Source: VAZQ01 sp963702695 (lineage in GTDB: Bacteria; Pseudomonadota; Alphaproteobacteria; Rhizobiales; Xanthobacteraceae). Taken from it: DNA of 64,000 nt. The notes beneath the pieces were generated by a model. That model was not told the DNA's origin, did not search any database, and saw nothing but the letters and a program-made list of their open reading frames with translations. The stretch is from NCBI GenBank assembly GCA_963702695.1, contig CAVPDS010000003.1:124001-188000 (forward strand), written 5' to 3'. Shown here in pieces: positions 16,847 through 25,228 of the stretch. Position 1 is the first letter of the stretch. Each line of letters starts with the position of its first letter. The translations under genes were made by a program, and so were the position numbers.

Positions 16847-17668
16847 ATGACCTATTCCACGTTGATGGTCCATCTCGAGCTGGAGCACTCGAATGATGCG
16901 CGCTTACAGATTTCCGGGGACCTTGCCGAGCGGTTCGACGCGAAGCTCATCGGCGTCGTCGCGTGCGATCCGCAGCTTCCGCACTACCCGTTAGGTGCCT
17001 TCGCGGGCGAGGTTTTCGAGTGCGAACAGGCCGATATCAAACGTCGCATGCAGGAGACGGAAGAGCGATTTTGCGCAGCGATTCAGAGACGAGCCCGAGC
17101 CATCGAGTGGCGCTCCGCGATGGAAGCTCCGACAGATTTCGTTGCCCGCCAGGCGCGTGCGGCCGATCTCGTTATCGTCGGTGCCAAGCGCGACGGCGTT
17201 CTTCTTGATCCTCTCCGCCGGCTCGATCCGAGCGACCTCGTGATGCAGGCCGGCCGTCCGATCTTCGTCGTTCCGCCGGAAGCCGATTACCTTCGGCTAA
17301 ACCGCATCCTCGTCGCGTGGAAGGATACTCGCGAGGCGCGTCGGGCTGTAGTTGATGCTCTGCCGCTGCTTCCTCAGGCAAAGGAGGTCGACGTTTTGGA
17401 AGTGGTCGCCGGCGAAGACAGCCAGACCGAAGCGCAAACGCGGGTCAATGACGTAGCGGCGTGGCTCGGATGCCATAACATTGCCGCCGTTGGAAAGGTG
17501 ATGCACGCGGTCGATCAAGCCGACCAAATCGAGACAATCTGGATGACCGACACGGACCTCGTGGTCGCGGGCGCGTATGGGCACACTCGTTTCCGCGAAT
17601 GGGCACTGGGCGGCTTCACCCGTAGCGTGCTGACGCGCTCGCGTCACTGCGCGCTGGTCACGCACTAA
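16847..17668 (+). CDS. Universal stress protein, tandem UspA domains
   Basis: A 273-residue protein with two Usp domains. The first domain is divergent (MTYSTLMVHLELEHSND...). The second ends in GAYGHTRFREWALGGFTRSVL, the canonical nucleotide-binding signature. GGGAGAG precedes the start. With a FixK-type box 66 bases upstream, it is probably induced at low oxygen. It is a paralogue of the Usp gene at 13143, not a recent duplicate, because the sequences differ strongly. Confidence 0.85.
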   Translation: MTYSTLMVHLELEHSNDARLQISGDLAERFDAKLIGVVACDPQLPHYPLGAFAGEVFECEQADIKRRMQETEERFCAAIQRRARAIEWRSAMEAPTDFVARQARAADLVIVGAKRDGVLLDPLRRLDPSDLVMQAGRPIFVVPPEADYLRLNRILVAWKDTREARRAVVDALPLLPQAKEVDVLEVVAGEDSQTEAQTRVNDVAAWLGCHNIAAVGKVMHAVDQADQIETIWMTDTDLVVAGAYGHTRFREWALGGFTRSVLTRSRHCALVTH

Positions 17669-17677
17669 CTGAGCGAT

Positions 17678-17863
17678 CTGCAAGGTCAGACCCTCAACCC
17701 CGATTCGCTAAGCTACGACTTCCATCCGCTACGGGCAATCACCGGCACTGAGCGTGCGGCGATGAAGGAGGGCAAGGGCATTCACGTGCTCAATCGGCCC
17801 GGAACCTATCGTCCTATCGTTAATAAAGACAACGACTATCTCATCGAAGACGCTGCCAGCGAG
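17678..17863 (+). pseudogene. Probable remnant of a Rieske-type ring-hydroxylating oxygenase
   Basis: Directly after the Usp stop the same frame reads protein-like sequence including LRAITGTERAAMKEGKGIHV and PGTYRPIVNKDNDYLIEDAASEALK. The N-K-x-N-D-Y-L-I segment is typical of the middle of Rieske non-heme iron oxygenase alpha subunits. Neither the Rieske cluster domain nor the iron-binding domain is present, and similarity fades within about 60 codons. It is interpreted as a gene fragment; a short unknown gene starting at ATG 17762 (to 18019) is the alternative. Confidence 0.4.
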
Positions 17864-18076
17864 GCGTTGAAGGCGCGGCCAGGAGTGGCCCCTACCTCCG
17901 TGAGAGCGCGGCCGATGCTATTGGCCGCAGCCGGAGGTGGTCTTGTGAGACGGAACCATCGATTCAATACGAACGACATTCATTGTGGACATAGCGGAAT
18001 CTCGCGCAACGACAAATAAGCTTCGTTGAACTGTCCAATCATATCAATTGTCGTGATGGTCGACACTCTCCCCCGT

Positions 18077-18175
18077 CATGGCGGAGCTTGTCCATTGGCT
18101 TTCCCGGGCATCCCTGTCTTTGGTGCGATTGACGAATTAAGGCTTGGATGCCCGCGACAACCGCGGGCATGATGA
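18077..18175. repeat. Imperfect palindromic intergenic repeat (Bradyrhizobium type)
   Basis: The left arm begins CCGTCATGGCGGAGCTTGTCC and the right arm ends GATGCCCGCG-ACAAC-CGCGGGCATGATG, the degenerate form of the widespread rhizobial repeat whose arms read roughly GTCATGGCCGGGCTTGTCC and GGATGCCCGGGACAAGC. The right arm contains a perfect inner hairpin (TGCCCGCG / CGCGGGCA). The segment ACGAATTAAG at 18132-18141 recurs in a related element near 63731. Confidence 0.55.
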
Positions 18176-18299
18176 AGAGCCGCAGTCCACCAACAAAGAG
18201 TTCGAAACTTCGAAGGAGGCGCCGCAATTCGTTAACGAAGAACTGCAAAGTCGAGCGCTTGACCGCGCCGACGCGGACTTGCGCAAACTGAAGCACTGA
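18171..18299 (+). pseudogene. Fragment of a CheB/CheR-PAS type chemotaxis/sensor protein
   Basis: The 42 codons before TGA 18297-18299 read DEEPQSTNKEFETSKEAPQF, then VNEELQSRALDRADADLRKL. This is the coiled-coil linker of large CheB/CheR-PAS fusion proteins, whose typical form is ELQSTNEELETSKEELQSLNEEL. Several of the expected Leu/Glu heptad positions are altered (EEPQ, EAPQ). It has no start codon and abuts the palindromic repeat, so it is a gene fragment. Confidence 0.6.
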
Positions 18300-18383
18300 C
18301 GTTCTCTCAATGCAAAGAGCTTTCGGCCTTGCGACCTGTTCCTTAGAAAAGCTCGGTATCAACCGCACTTGAGGACGCTTCCC

Positions 18384-19613
18384 GTGGGACTCGATTCCAT
18401 TTGGAAGGCCATCGGCGACATCTTGTTCCGCGAGGCTGAGCCGCCGACCGGTCCCGAAGATGCGCGCCGGCGCGCGCAGGCCGCGGCCCCCGTGGTCTGG
18501 CTGCTGGGCAAGACCGGCGCCGGCAAGACCGCCATCATATCGACTCTCACCGGCGACACCCGCGCCGAGGTTGGTGAAGGCTTCGCGCCCTGCACCCGCA
18601 CCGCGGCGTTCTACGACGTGCCGCCGCAAGCGCCTCTGCTGCGATTTCTGGACACGCGCGGCCTCGGCGAGGCCGAGTATGAGCCGGCGAAGGATATTTC
18701 CTGGTGCGAGGGCCAGTCACACCTGTTGCTGGTGGTGATGCAGGTTTCTGATCCCAGCCAGGAGAAGGTGTTGCGCGTCCTGCACATGGCCCGGCAGCGT
18801 CATGCCGACTGGCCGATGGTCGTCGCCCAGACCGGCTTGCACCGGCTCTATCGCGGCGGCGCTGGGCATCCCGATGCCTATCCTTATTCCGGCGGTCCGG
18901 AGGATACGATGAACGGCGCGTTGCCCCAGGCGTTGCGCCGCGCCTTGGCTTATCAGCGTCACCTGTTTGCGGACTTGCGTGGGCCGCCGCCATCCTTCGT
19001 GGCGGTCGATTTCACCTTGCCGGACGATGGCTTCTCGCCGCAGGACTATGGGCTCGGCGCCCTCTGGCGAGTGCTCGAGACGGTGGGACCGAAGGCCTTC
19101 GAGGCGTTGCATCGCGCGCGGTCCGACGCCGAGAGCGACCAGAGGCGCGCGAAGGCGCGCCCGTTGATCTACGGCTACGGTGCAGCCTCGGCCGGGGCGG
19201 GCGCGGTTCCCATACCCCTCGTCGGCGTCGGCGGTGTGGCTGGCATTCTCGCGCTCATGCTGCGAACGCTGGCCGGACGATACGGCTTCGTATGGACGCC
19301 GGGCGCGTTCGCGCAATTCAGCGGCGCGGTCGGCGGTGGTGCGTTCGCATGGTGGGTCATGCGCTATGGTTTCCGCGAAATGCTCAAGCTTATTCCGATC
19401 ATCGGCACGGGAATGGCAGGTGTCATCAATGCCGGCGCAGCATTTGCGATGACGGTCGGTGTCGGCGAAGCAGCCTGCGTTTGGCTCGGCTATTGGCGGC
19501 GCGGAGTCACCGCTCCGACCGATGAAGTCCGGCGCGCCTTTGCCGACGGACTTGCGGTCGGGCTGCGCCAGGCGAAGGGCAGAATGGAAAAACCCTCGGG
19601 AACATCCGAATGA
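18384..19613 (+). CDS. YcjF/DUF697-type GTPase with C-terminal membrane segments
   Basis: A 409-residue GTPase. The P-loop LGKTGAGKT is at 41-49, a threonine-containing switch follows (CTRTAAFY, about 70-77), and G3 is LDTRGLGE (89-96). The C-terminal part (about 258-375) is Gly/Ala-rich with several hydrophobic segments (VPIPLVGVGGVAGILALML, AGVINAGAAFAMTVGVGEA), matching the DUF697 region of membrane-linked YcjF-type GTPases. GTG 18384 is chosen because GAGGA sits 8 bases upstream; TTG 18369 is the alternative. It overlaps the next GTPase gene by 4 bases (ATGA), so the two are co-translated. Function unknown. Confidence 0.8.
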   Translation: MGLDSIWKAIGDILFREAEPPTGPEDARRRAQAAAPVVWLLGKTGAGKTAIISTLTGDTRAEVGEGFAPCTRTAAFYDVPPQAPLLRFLDTRGLGEAEYEPAKDISWCEGQSHLLLVVMQVSDPSQEKVLRVLHMARQRHADWPMVVAQTGLHRLYRGGAGHPDAYPYSGGPEDTMNGALPQALRRALAYQRHLFADLRGPPPSFVAVDFTLPDDGFSPQDYGLGALWRVLETVGPKAFEALHRARSDAESDQRRAKARPLIYGYGAASAGAGAVPIPLVGVGGVAGILALMLRTLAGRYGFVWTPGAFAQFSGAVGGGAFAWWVMRYGFREMLKLIPIIGTGMAGVINAGAAFAMTVGVGEAACVWLGYWRRGVTAPTDEVRRAFADGLAVGLRQAKGRMEKPSGTSE

Positions 19614-21148
19614 GGCTCGCAGGTCTGATCCGGCGCTACTGGCCGGAAGCGCTGCTGGTGCTGGTGGTTACGTTGCCTTGGCTGTCGCTGCTGGTGCTGG
19701 GTCTGATTTGGCTCTGGCAAGGCGGCCGGGTTGCGGTGTGGGCGCTGGCAGCCGCAGCACTGGGCCTGCTGGCTTGGCCAGTGTCGCGGCTGGTACGACG
19801 GCGGGCGGACGAACAGGCCCGCCGCGCGCTTGGCGACATTGCGGAACCCCCGCGCGCCTGGAATATGGTCGAGCGCGAAGCCTGGACCGAAGTGCTCGCC
19901 ATCGCCGATGCCACCGCTCCGTTTTCGTTCACCGAACTGGAGCCCTTGCTTGCGCGCGGCCGCGACACGGTGGCGGCCGTGGCGGGCCGCTTTCATCCCG
20001 ACGCGCCGAGTGCGTGGTCGCGATTCAGCCTGCCCGAGGCGTTGCTGCTGGCGGAACGGCTGGCCCGGGATTTTCGCCGCGAGGCGCTCCATCACATCCC
20101 CGGCATCCGGGCCGCGCGGCTCAACCACCTGCTGTGGCTGCAGCGGCAGAGCGAGCAGTACGGCGCCATCGCCCAGACCGGCTGGCGCGTCGGTTACGGG
20201 CTGTGGCGCTTCGTGCGCGCGGCGGTCAATCCGCTACAGGCCCTGGGCCAGGAGACCAGCGGGCTCATGGCGGAGCGCACCGTCGGCGTGCTCTCCTATC
20301 GTTTGCGCGCCTACGCCACGCGCCTGCTGGTGCTGGAGATCGGTCGCGCCGCGATCGACCTCTATTCCGGCCGGCTCACGCTGTCGGACGATGAGATCCG
20401 GGCCGCGCAGGAGAGCGATCGCGCGGCCGCCGAAACCACCATGGTCGCTCCGGTGCGGATCCTCCTGATCGGGCAGGTGAGCGCCGGCAAGTCGAGCTTG
20501 CTGAATGCGATGGCGCGCGAAGTGCGCGCTGCCGTTGGCCCGCTGCCGACCACGGCACGCGTCTCTGAACATCCGCTTGAACTGGAAGGGCGGCCGGCAG
20601 CGATCCTGGTCGATATGCCCGGCCTCGACGATGAGATCGCGACTCCGGAAGAGTTGTTGGCGCAGACATCGCGCGCTGATCTCGTCGTGTGGGTCGCCTC
20701 GGCGATGCAGCCCGCGCGCGAGGCGGACCGCAAGGGACTCGACGCGGTCCGCGACTGGAGCAAGGCGCAGGTGGCGCGGCGTCCAGCTCCTCTTCTGCTT
20801 GCGCTGACGCACATCGACCAGCTCCGTCCCAGCGCAGAATGGTCCCCGCCCTACGACGTCGCGTCTGCGGCCGGCCCCAAAGCGCGATCGATCCGCGCTG
20901 CCGTCGACGCCGTCGCCCGCACCCTCGATCTCGGCCCCGAGACGATCGTGCCGATCGCGATGCCGCCGGACCGCGAGACCTACAACATCGACGCTCTGTG
21001 GGCGCGCATCGCGACTGAGATCGACGAGGCCAAGCTGGCGCAACTCGATCGCCTGCGCGTCGGACATCAGCGCCTGGGCCTGCGTGAACTCGCCAACCAG
21101 ATCGGGCGCGCCGGCCGCGTGGTGATCGAGGGTATTGTCAATCCGTGA
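19610..21148 (+). CDS. Membrane-anchored Era/dynamin-like GTPase
   Basis: A 512-residue protein. Two N-terminal membrane helices (about 12-36 and 41-60) are followed by a helical region (70-275) and a TrmE/Era-type GTPase domain: P-loop LIGQVSAGKSSLLN (286-299), G3 VDMPGLDDE (334-342), and LTHIDQL in place of NKxD. This architecture resembles the YeeP/YfjP-like GTPases that accompany YcjF-type proteins. It overlaps the preceding GTPase gene by 4 bases, so the pair forms a two-gene unit, perhaps two subunits of a membrane-remodelling or assembly machine. It ends 209 bases before the XRE regulator of the Ehr-like operon. Confidence 0.8.
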   Translation: MRLAGLIRRYWPEALLVLVVTLPWLSLLVLGLIWLWQGGRVAVWALAAAALGLLAWPVSRLVRRRADEQARRALGDIAEPPRAWNMVEREAWTEVLAIADATAPFSFTELEPLLARGRDTVAAVAGRFHPDAPSAWSRFSLPEALLLAERLARDFRREALHHIPGIRAARLNHLLWLQRQSEQYGAIAQTGWRVGYGLWRFVRAAVNPLQALGQETSGLMAERTVGVLSYRLRAYATRLLVLEIGRAAIDLYSGRLTLSDDEIRAAQESDRAAAETTMVAPVRILLIGQVSAGKSSLLNAMAREVRAAVGPLPTTARVSEHPLELEGRPAAILVDMPGLDDEIATPEELLAQTSRADLVVWVASAMQPAREADRKGLDAVRDWSKAQVARRPAPLLLALTHIDQLRPSAEWSPPYDVASAAGPKARSIRAAVDAVARTLDLGPETIVPIAMPPDRETYNIDALWARIATEIDEAKLAQLDRLRVGHQRLGLRELANQIGRAGRVVIEGIVNP

Positions 21149-21357
21149 GGCCAAGGGCCGTTTGAAGACGAGATAGGATTTATACCGGAGGCGGTGGCCT
21201 TTTCCGTCACCGTGCTCGTCGCAGGTATCCGCGCCCTAGTTCGCGACCGGCTGAACAAACCGGACAATCCTGTGCATTGGCGCCACCGTGGTCATTGCAA
21301 ACTGCAGCTTTATACATCATTAATTAGCTTAAGACACTATGTTGTGATGTCATAAAC

Positions 21358-21612
21358 ATGATCACGGCCGCCCAGCTTCGCGCCTCGCGCGCCCTTGTCG
21401 GCATCGACCAGCGCAAGCTCGCCGAGTTGTCCGGCCTGTCGTTGCCGACGATCCAGCGGATGGAGGCGAGCGAGGGTCTCATCCGCGGCAATGTCGATTT
21501 GCTGATGAAGCTCGTGGCGGCGCTCGATGCAGCCGGCATTGAGCTTATTTCCGACAATGCCGCCAGCACCGGTGGCGGTCGCGGGGTGCGCCTGAAAAGA
21601 GCGGCGCCATGA
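21358..21612 (+). CDS. Small XRE-family helix-turn-helix regulator
   Basis: An 84-residue protein with an XRE helix-turn-helix (AAQLRASRALVGIDQRKLAEL, then SGLSLPTIQRMEASEG). It resembles the short DNA-binding proteins that commonly precede operons in alphaproteobacteria. It overlaps the hyfB-like gene by 4 bases (ATGA), so it is translationally coupled to the membrane complex and probably autoregulates it (inference). An AT-rich leader lies at 21300-21357. Confidence 0.85.
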   Translation: MITAAQLRASRALVGIDQRKLAELSGLSLPTIQRMEASEGLIRGNVDLLMKLVAALDAAGIELISDNAASTGGGRGVRLKRAAP

Positions 21613-23618
21613 TGCTGACGCTGGTCATGGCGTGTAACGCGGTCCTGCTGGCGGTTGCGGCGATGGCCGTTGTCATCGGACGGTCGCCCAGGGCAACGCG
21701 GATCGTCTATGGATCGTGCCTCGTCGCGTCGCTCCTGTCATTGTCCGCCGCGCTCGGTCATCTGCTCGGCGGGGCAGCCCCCGTCAGCTTGACGCTGCCG
21801 CTAGGGCTGCCGTGGCTCGGCGCGCATTTCCGCATCGATGCGCTAACGGCCTATTTTCTCGCGGTAGTCGATCTCGGAGCGGCCTCGGCGAGTCTGTTCG
21901 CGGCCGGTTACGGACGCCACGAAGCATCGCCGTTACGGGTGCTGCCGTTCTATCCGGCATTTCTCGCCGGCATGAATCTCGTCGTGCTCGCTGACGACGC
22001 GTTTACGTTTCTGATGTCGTGGGAGTTCATGTCGCTGTCATCCTGGGCGCTGGTGATGGCGCATCATCGGGAGCCAGACAATGTTAGCGCCGGGTACATC
22101 TACCTGGTTATGGCGAGCTTCGGCACTCTCGCCTTGCTGCTCACATTCGGCCTGCTGGCCGGCCCGGACGGCGGTTACGCTTTTGCGGAGATTCGAGCGG
22201 CCCATCCTACCTCCACGATGGGAGCCATGGTGCTGATCCTGGCGCTGATCGGCGCCGGTTCCAAGGCCGGCCTGGTGCCGCTGCATGTCTGGCTGCCGCT
22301 CGCGCATCCGGCGGCGCCAAGTCATGTATCGGCGCTGATGAGCGGCGTCATGACCAAGGTCGCCGTCTACGGCTTCGTGCGCATCGTCTTCGATCTCGCC
22401 GGCCCGCCTGCGTGGTGGTGGAGCATGGTGGTGCTCGGGCTCGGCGGTGTGACGGCGATCATGGGTGTCCTCTACGCGCTGATGCAGCACGATCTCAAGC
22501 GGCTGCTCGCCTATCACACAGTGGAGAACATCGGGATCATCTTCATCGGCCTCGGTCTCGCGCTCGCTTTCAAGGCCCATGGCATGGCGTTCGCGGCGGC
22601 GCTCTCGCTCACGGCCGGGCTGCTGCATGTGTTCAACCACTCGCTGTTCAAGAGCCTGCTGTTCTTCGGCGCCGGCGCGGTGCTCACCGCAACCGGCGAG
22701 CGCGACATGGAACATCTCGGCGGCCTGATCCACCGCATGCCGCAGACGGCCTTCGTGTTTCTCGTCGGCTGCGCGGCGATCTCGGCGCTGCCGCCGCTCA
22801 ACGGCTTTGTTTCCGAGTGGCTGACGTTTCAGGCCATTTTGCTAAGTCCGCAGTTGCCGTCCTGGGCCCTGAAGTTCCTGGTACCGGCCGTGGGCGCCTT
22901 GCTCGCGCTGTCGGCTGCGCTTGCGGCCGCCTGCTTCGTCAAGGCGTTCGGCGTGACTTTTCTGGGGCGTCCACGGACGCCGGCGTCCCAGCGCGCTCAG
23001 GAAACAGACCAGTTCTCACTGGCGGCAATGTTCTTTCTGGCGGCGCTCTGCCTGGTTGCCGGCGTCCTGCCCGGGCTGTTCATCGATGCGCTGGCGCCGG
23101 TAGCGCAGATGTTCGCAGGCGCCCGCATGCCGGTCCAAACCGGCGTGCAATGGCTGTCAATCGTGCCGATCGCCGAAAGCCGAAGCTCCTACAACGGCCT
23201 TCTGGTATTTCTGTTCATGGTCGTGTCCGGCACGCTTGCGGCTGTTGCGATACACCGGCTTGCCTCCGACAGGCTGCGGCGCGCGCCGGCCTGGGATTGC
23301 GGCTATCCTGATGCCAGTCCCGCGACCCAGTACAGCGCGTCCAGCTTCGCCCAACCCATCCGCCGCGTCTTCGGCACCGTGGTCTTCCGTGCGCGCGAGC
23401 ACGTTGAAATGCCGCCGCCCGGCGATATGCGGCCGGCACGGCTCACGGTGGAACTGCATGATCTCGCCTGGGATATTCTCTATGCGCCGATCACCAGCGC
23501 CGTCGGCTTTGCGGCCGACCAGCTCAATCGGATGCAGTTCCTGACCATCCGCCAATTCCTCAGCCTCGTCTTCACGGCCCTCGTGGCCTTGCTGCTGGTG
23601 CTCGCCATATGGCCGTGA
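21609..23618 (+). CDS. hyfB: Hydrogenase-4 component B-like proton-pumping subunit
   Basis: A 669-residue polytopic membrane protein of the complex-I NuoL/Mrp antiporter superfamily, closest in style to HyfB/HycC. Family landmarks are the conserved glutamate in MSWEFMSLSSW (about 138), the lysine in GAGSKAGLVPLHVWLPLAHP (about 219), and SGVMTKVAVYG. The C-terminal extension with AWDCGYPD is typical of the HyfB/HycC subfamily. It would translocate protons or sodium as part of the complex encoded by the following genes. The gene overlaps its neighbours on both sides. Confidence 0.88.
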   Translation: MMLTLVMACNAVLLAVAAMAVVIGRSPRATRIVYGSCLVASLLSLSAALGHLLGGAAPVSLTLPLGLPWLGAHFRIDALTAYFLAVVDLGAASASLFAAGYGRHEASPLRVLPFYPAFLAGMNLVVLADDAFTFLMSWEFMSLSSWALVMAHHREPDNVSAGYIYLVMASFGTLALLLTFGLLAGPDGGYAFAEIRAAHPTSTMGAMVLILALIGAGSKAGLVPLHVWLPLAHPAAPSHVSALMSGVMTKVAVYGFVRIVFDLAGPPAWWWSMVVLGLGGVTAIMGVLYALMQHDLKRLLAYHTVENIGIIFIGLGLALAFKAHGMAFAAALSLTAGLLHVFNHSLFKSLLFFGAGAVLTATGERDMEHLGGLIHRMPQTAFVFLVGCAAISALPPLNGFVSEWLTFQAILLSPQLPSWALKFLVPAVGALLALSAALAAACFVKAFGVTFLGRPRTPASQRAQETDQFSLAAMFFLAALCLVAGVLPGLFIDALAPVAQMFAGARMPVQTGVQWLSIVPIAESRSSYNGLLVFLFMVVSGTLAAVAIHRLASDRLRRAPAWDCGYPDASPATQYSASSFAQPIRRVFGTVVFRAREHVEMPPPGDMRPARLTVELHDLAWDILYAPITSAVGFAADQLNRMQFLTIRQFLSLVFTALVALLLVLAIWP

Positions 23619-24565
23619 TCCTCGATCTCGCCATTCAAGGCGCGCAGATGCTGCTGGTGCTGTTGCTGGCGCCGCTGCTCACCGGACTGGTGCGCAAGGT
23701 GAAGGCGCGATTTCTGCGTCGGCGGGGACCGCCGCTCGTGCAGCCTTATCTCGATCTCGTGCGGCTCATGCGCAAGGAGGTGGTGCTTGCAGAGAGTGCC
23801 TCCTGGCTGTTCCGCGTCATCCCCTATCTCGTCTTTGCCGCGATATGGGTGGCGGCGTCGCTGGTGCCAACCTTCCGCACCGGGCTGTTGTTCTCATGGT
23901 CGGCCGACCTCATTGCCATCATCGCGCTGCTGGGAAGTGCGCGATTTTTTCTGGCGCTCGCCGGCATGGATGTCGGCACCAGCTTTGGCGGCATCGGCTC
24001 CAGCCGCGAAGTGATGATCGCCTCGCTGGCCGAGCCGGCCATGATCATGGTGGTCTTTACCATCGCGCTGGTCGCCGGTTCGACGCAGCTCTCAACTATG
24101 GCCGGCGTGCTGGTCGCTCCCGGGATCGGGCTGCGCGTGTCGCTCGGCCTCGCGCTCTTAGCCCTGATCATGGTCGCCCTCGCGGAGAATGCTCGCATAC
24201 CGGTCGACAATCCGGCGACCCATCTCGAACTCACCATGGTTCATGAAGCCATGGTGCTGGAATATTCGGGGCGGCACCTCGCCCTGATCGACCTCGCTGC
24301 CTCGCTCAAGCTCCTGCTCTACATTTCGCTGATAGCCTGCATCTTCACACCCTGGGGCATTGCGGCGTCGAATGCGGGTCCGACAGCGCTCGGGCTGGGG
24401 TTTCTGACTTATCTCGGCAAGCTTGCGGTTGCCGCCTTCCTGCTCGCGCTGTTCGAGACATCGATCGCCAAGATGCGCGTATTCCGCGTGCCCGAGTTCC
24501 TCGGCGCTGCGTTGATGCTTGGACTGCTCGGAACTCTTCTCCTGTTTGTCTCGCGGAGCCTCTAG
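23609..24565 (+). CDS. hyfC: Hydrogenase-4 component C / NuoH-like membrane subunit
   Basis: A 318-residue membrane protein with about eight helices. Motifs: GPPLVQPYLDLVRLMRKE near residue 41, LAENARIPVDNPATHLELTMVHEAMVLEYSG around 191-221, and KMRVFRVPEFL near the C-terminus. These define the NuoH/HycD/HyfC family, which forms the interface between the peripheral redox arm and the ion-pumping membrane arm. It overlaps hyfB by 10 bases and is followed without gap by hyfE. Confidence 0.88.
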   Translation: MAVILDLAIQGAQMLLVLLLAPLLTGLVRKVKARFLRRRGPPLVQPYLDLVRLMRKEVVLAESASWLFRVIPYLVFAAIWVAASLVPTFRTGLLFSWSADLIAIIALLGSARFFLALAGMDVGTSFGGIGSSREVMIASLAEPAMIMVVFTIALVAGSTQLSTMAGVLVAPGIGLRVSLGLALLALIMVALAENARIPVDNPATHLELTMVHEAMVLEYSGRHLALIDLAASLKLLLYISLIACIFTPWGIAASNAGPTALGLGFLTYLGKLAVAAFLLALFETSIAKMRVFRVPEFLGAALMLGLLGTLLLFVSRSL

Positions 24566-25228
24566 ATGCGCGGGCTCAGCTTCGACGTCGCCCATCTGCT
24601 CGCCGGTTCACTGGTGCTGCTGAGCTTCATGCAGCTTTATCAAGACCGCCTCACGGCGCTCCTCAACGTCTTTGCGACGCACGCGCTCGTGCTCGCACTC
24701 TCGGTTGCCTGGCAAGCTTATGTCCAGGGTGCGCCGCATCTCTACATCACCGCCGCGATTGCGCTTGTCTTCAAAGCCATCGCCATTCCAGTTGCCCTGC
24801 ATCGGATCATCGTGCGCCTCGGGATCCATCGCGAGATCGACAAGGTTGTTGGCGTGGGTACCGCGATGCTGCTCGGCATGGGTCTCGTTGCACTGTCGAT
24901 GGTGGTGATGCTGCGGGTGACGACCGCAGCCGATCCGCTCGCACGCGAGGATCTGGCCTTCGCGTTGGCCGTGATTCTGCTCGGTCTGCTGATGATGGTG
25001 ACGCGACGCAATGCCGTGAGCCAGGTGGTCGGCTTCATGTCGCTGGAAAATGGTCTCGTGCTCGCCGCAACCGGCGCCAAAGGCATGCCGCTGGTCGTCG
25101 AAATCAGCGTCGCGTTCTCGATTCTGATCGCCTTCATCGTGATCGGCATCTTCCTGTTCCGCATTCGCGAGCGTTTCGACACGGTGGATGTGCAGACGCT
25201 CGACAGCTACCGCGGGGAGCGCCGATGA
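24566..25228 (+). CDS. hyfE: Hydrogenase-4 component E-like membrane subunit
   Basis: A 220-residue protein with about six membrane helices, related to NuoK/MrpC and matching HyfE. Landmarks are ITAAIALVFKAIAIPVALHRI (about 53-73), TRRNAVSQVVGFMSLENGLVL (about 148-168) and a charged C-terminus. Its start follows directly on the hyfC stop, and it overlaps hyfF by 4 bases. Confidence 0.85.
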   Translation: MRGLSFDVAHLLAGSLVLLSFMQLYQDRLTALLNVFATHALVLALSVAWQAYVQGAPHLYITAAIALVFKAIAIPVALHRIIVRLGIHREIDKVVGVGTAMLLGMGLVALSMVVMLRVTTAADPLAREDLAFALAVILLGLLMMVTRRNAVSQVVGFMSLENGLVLAATGAKGMPLVVEISVAFSILIAFIVIGIFLFRIRERFDTVDVQTLDSYRGERR

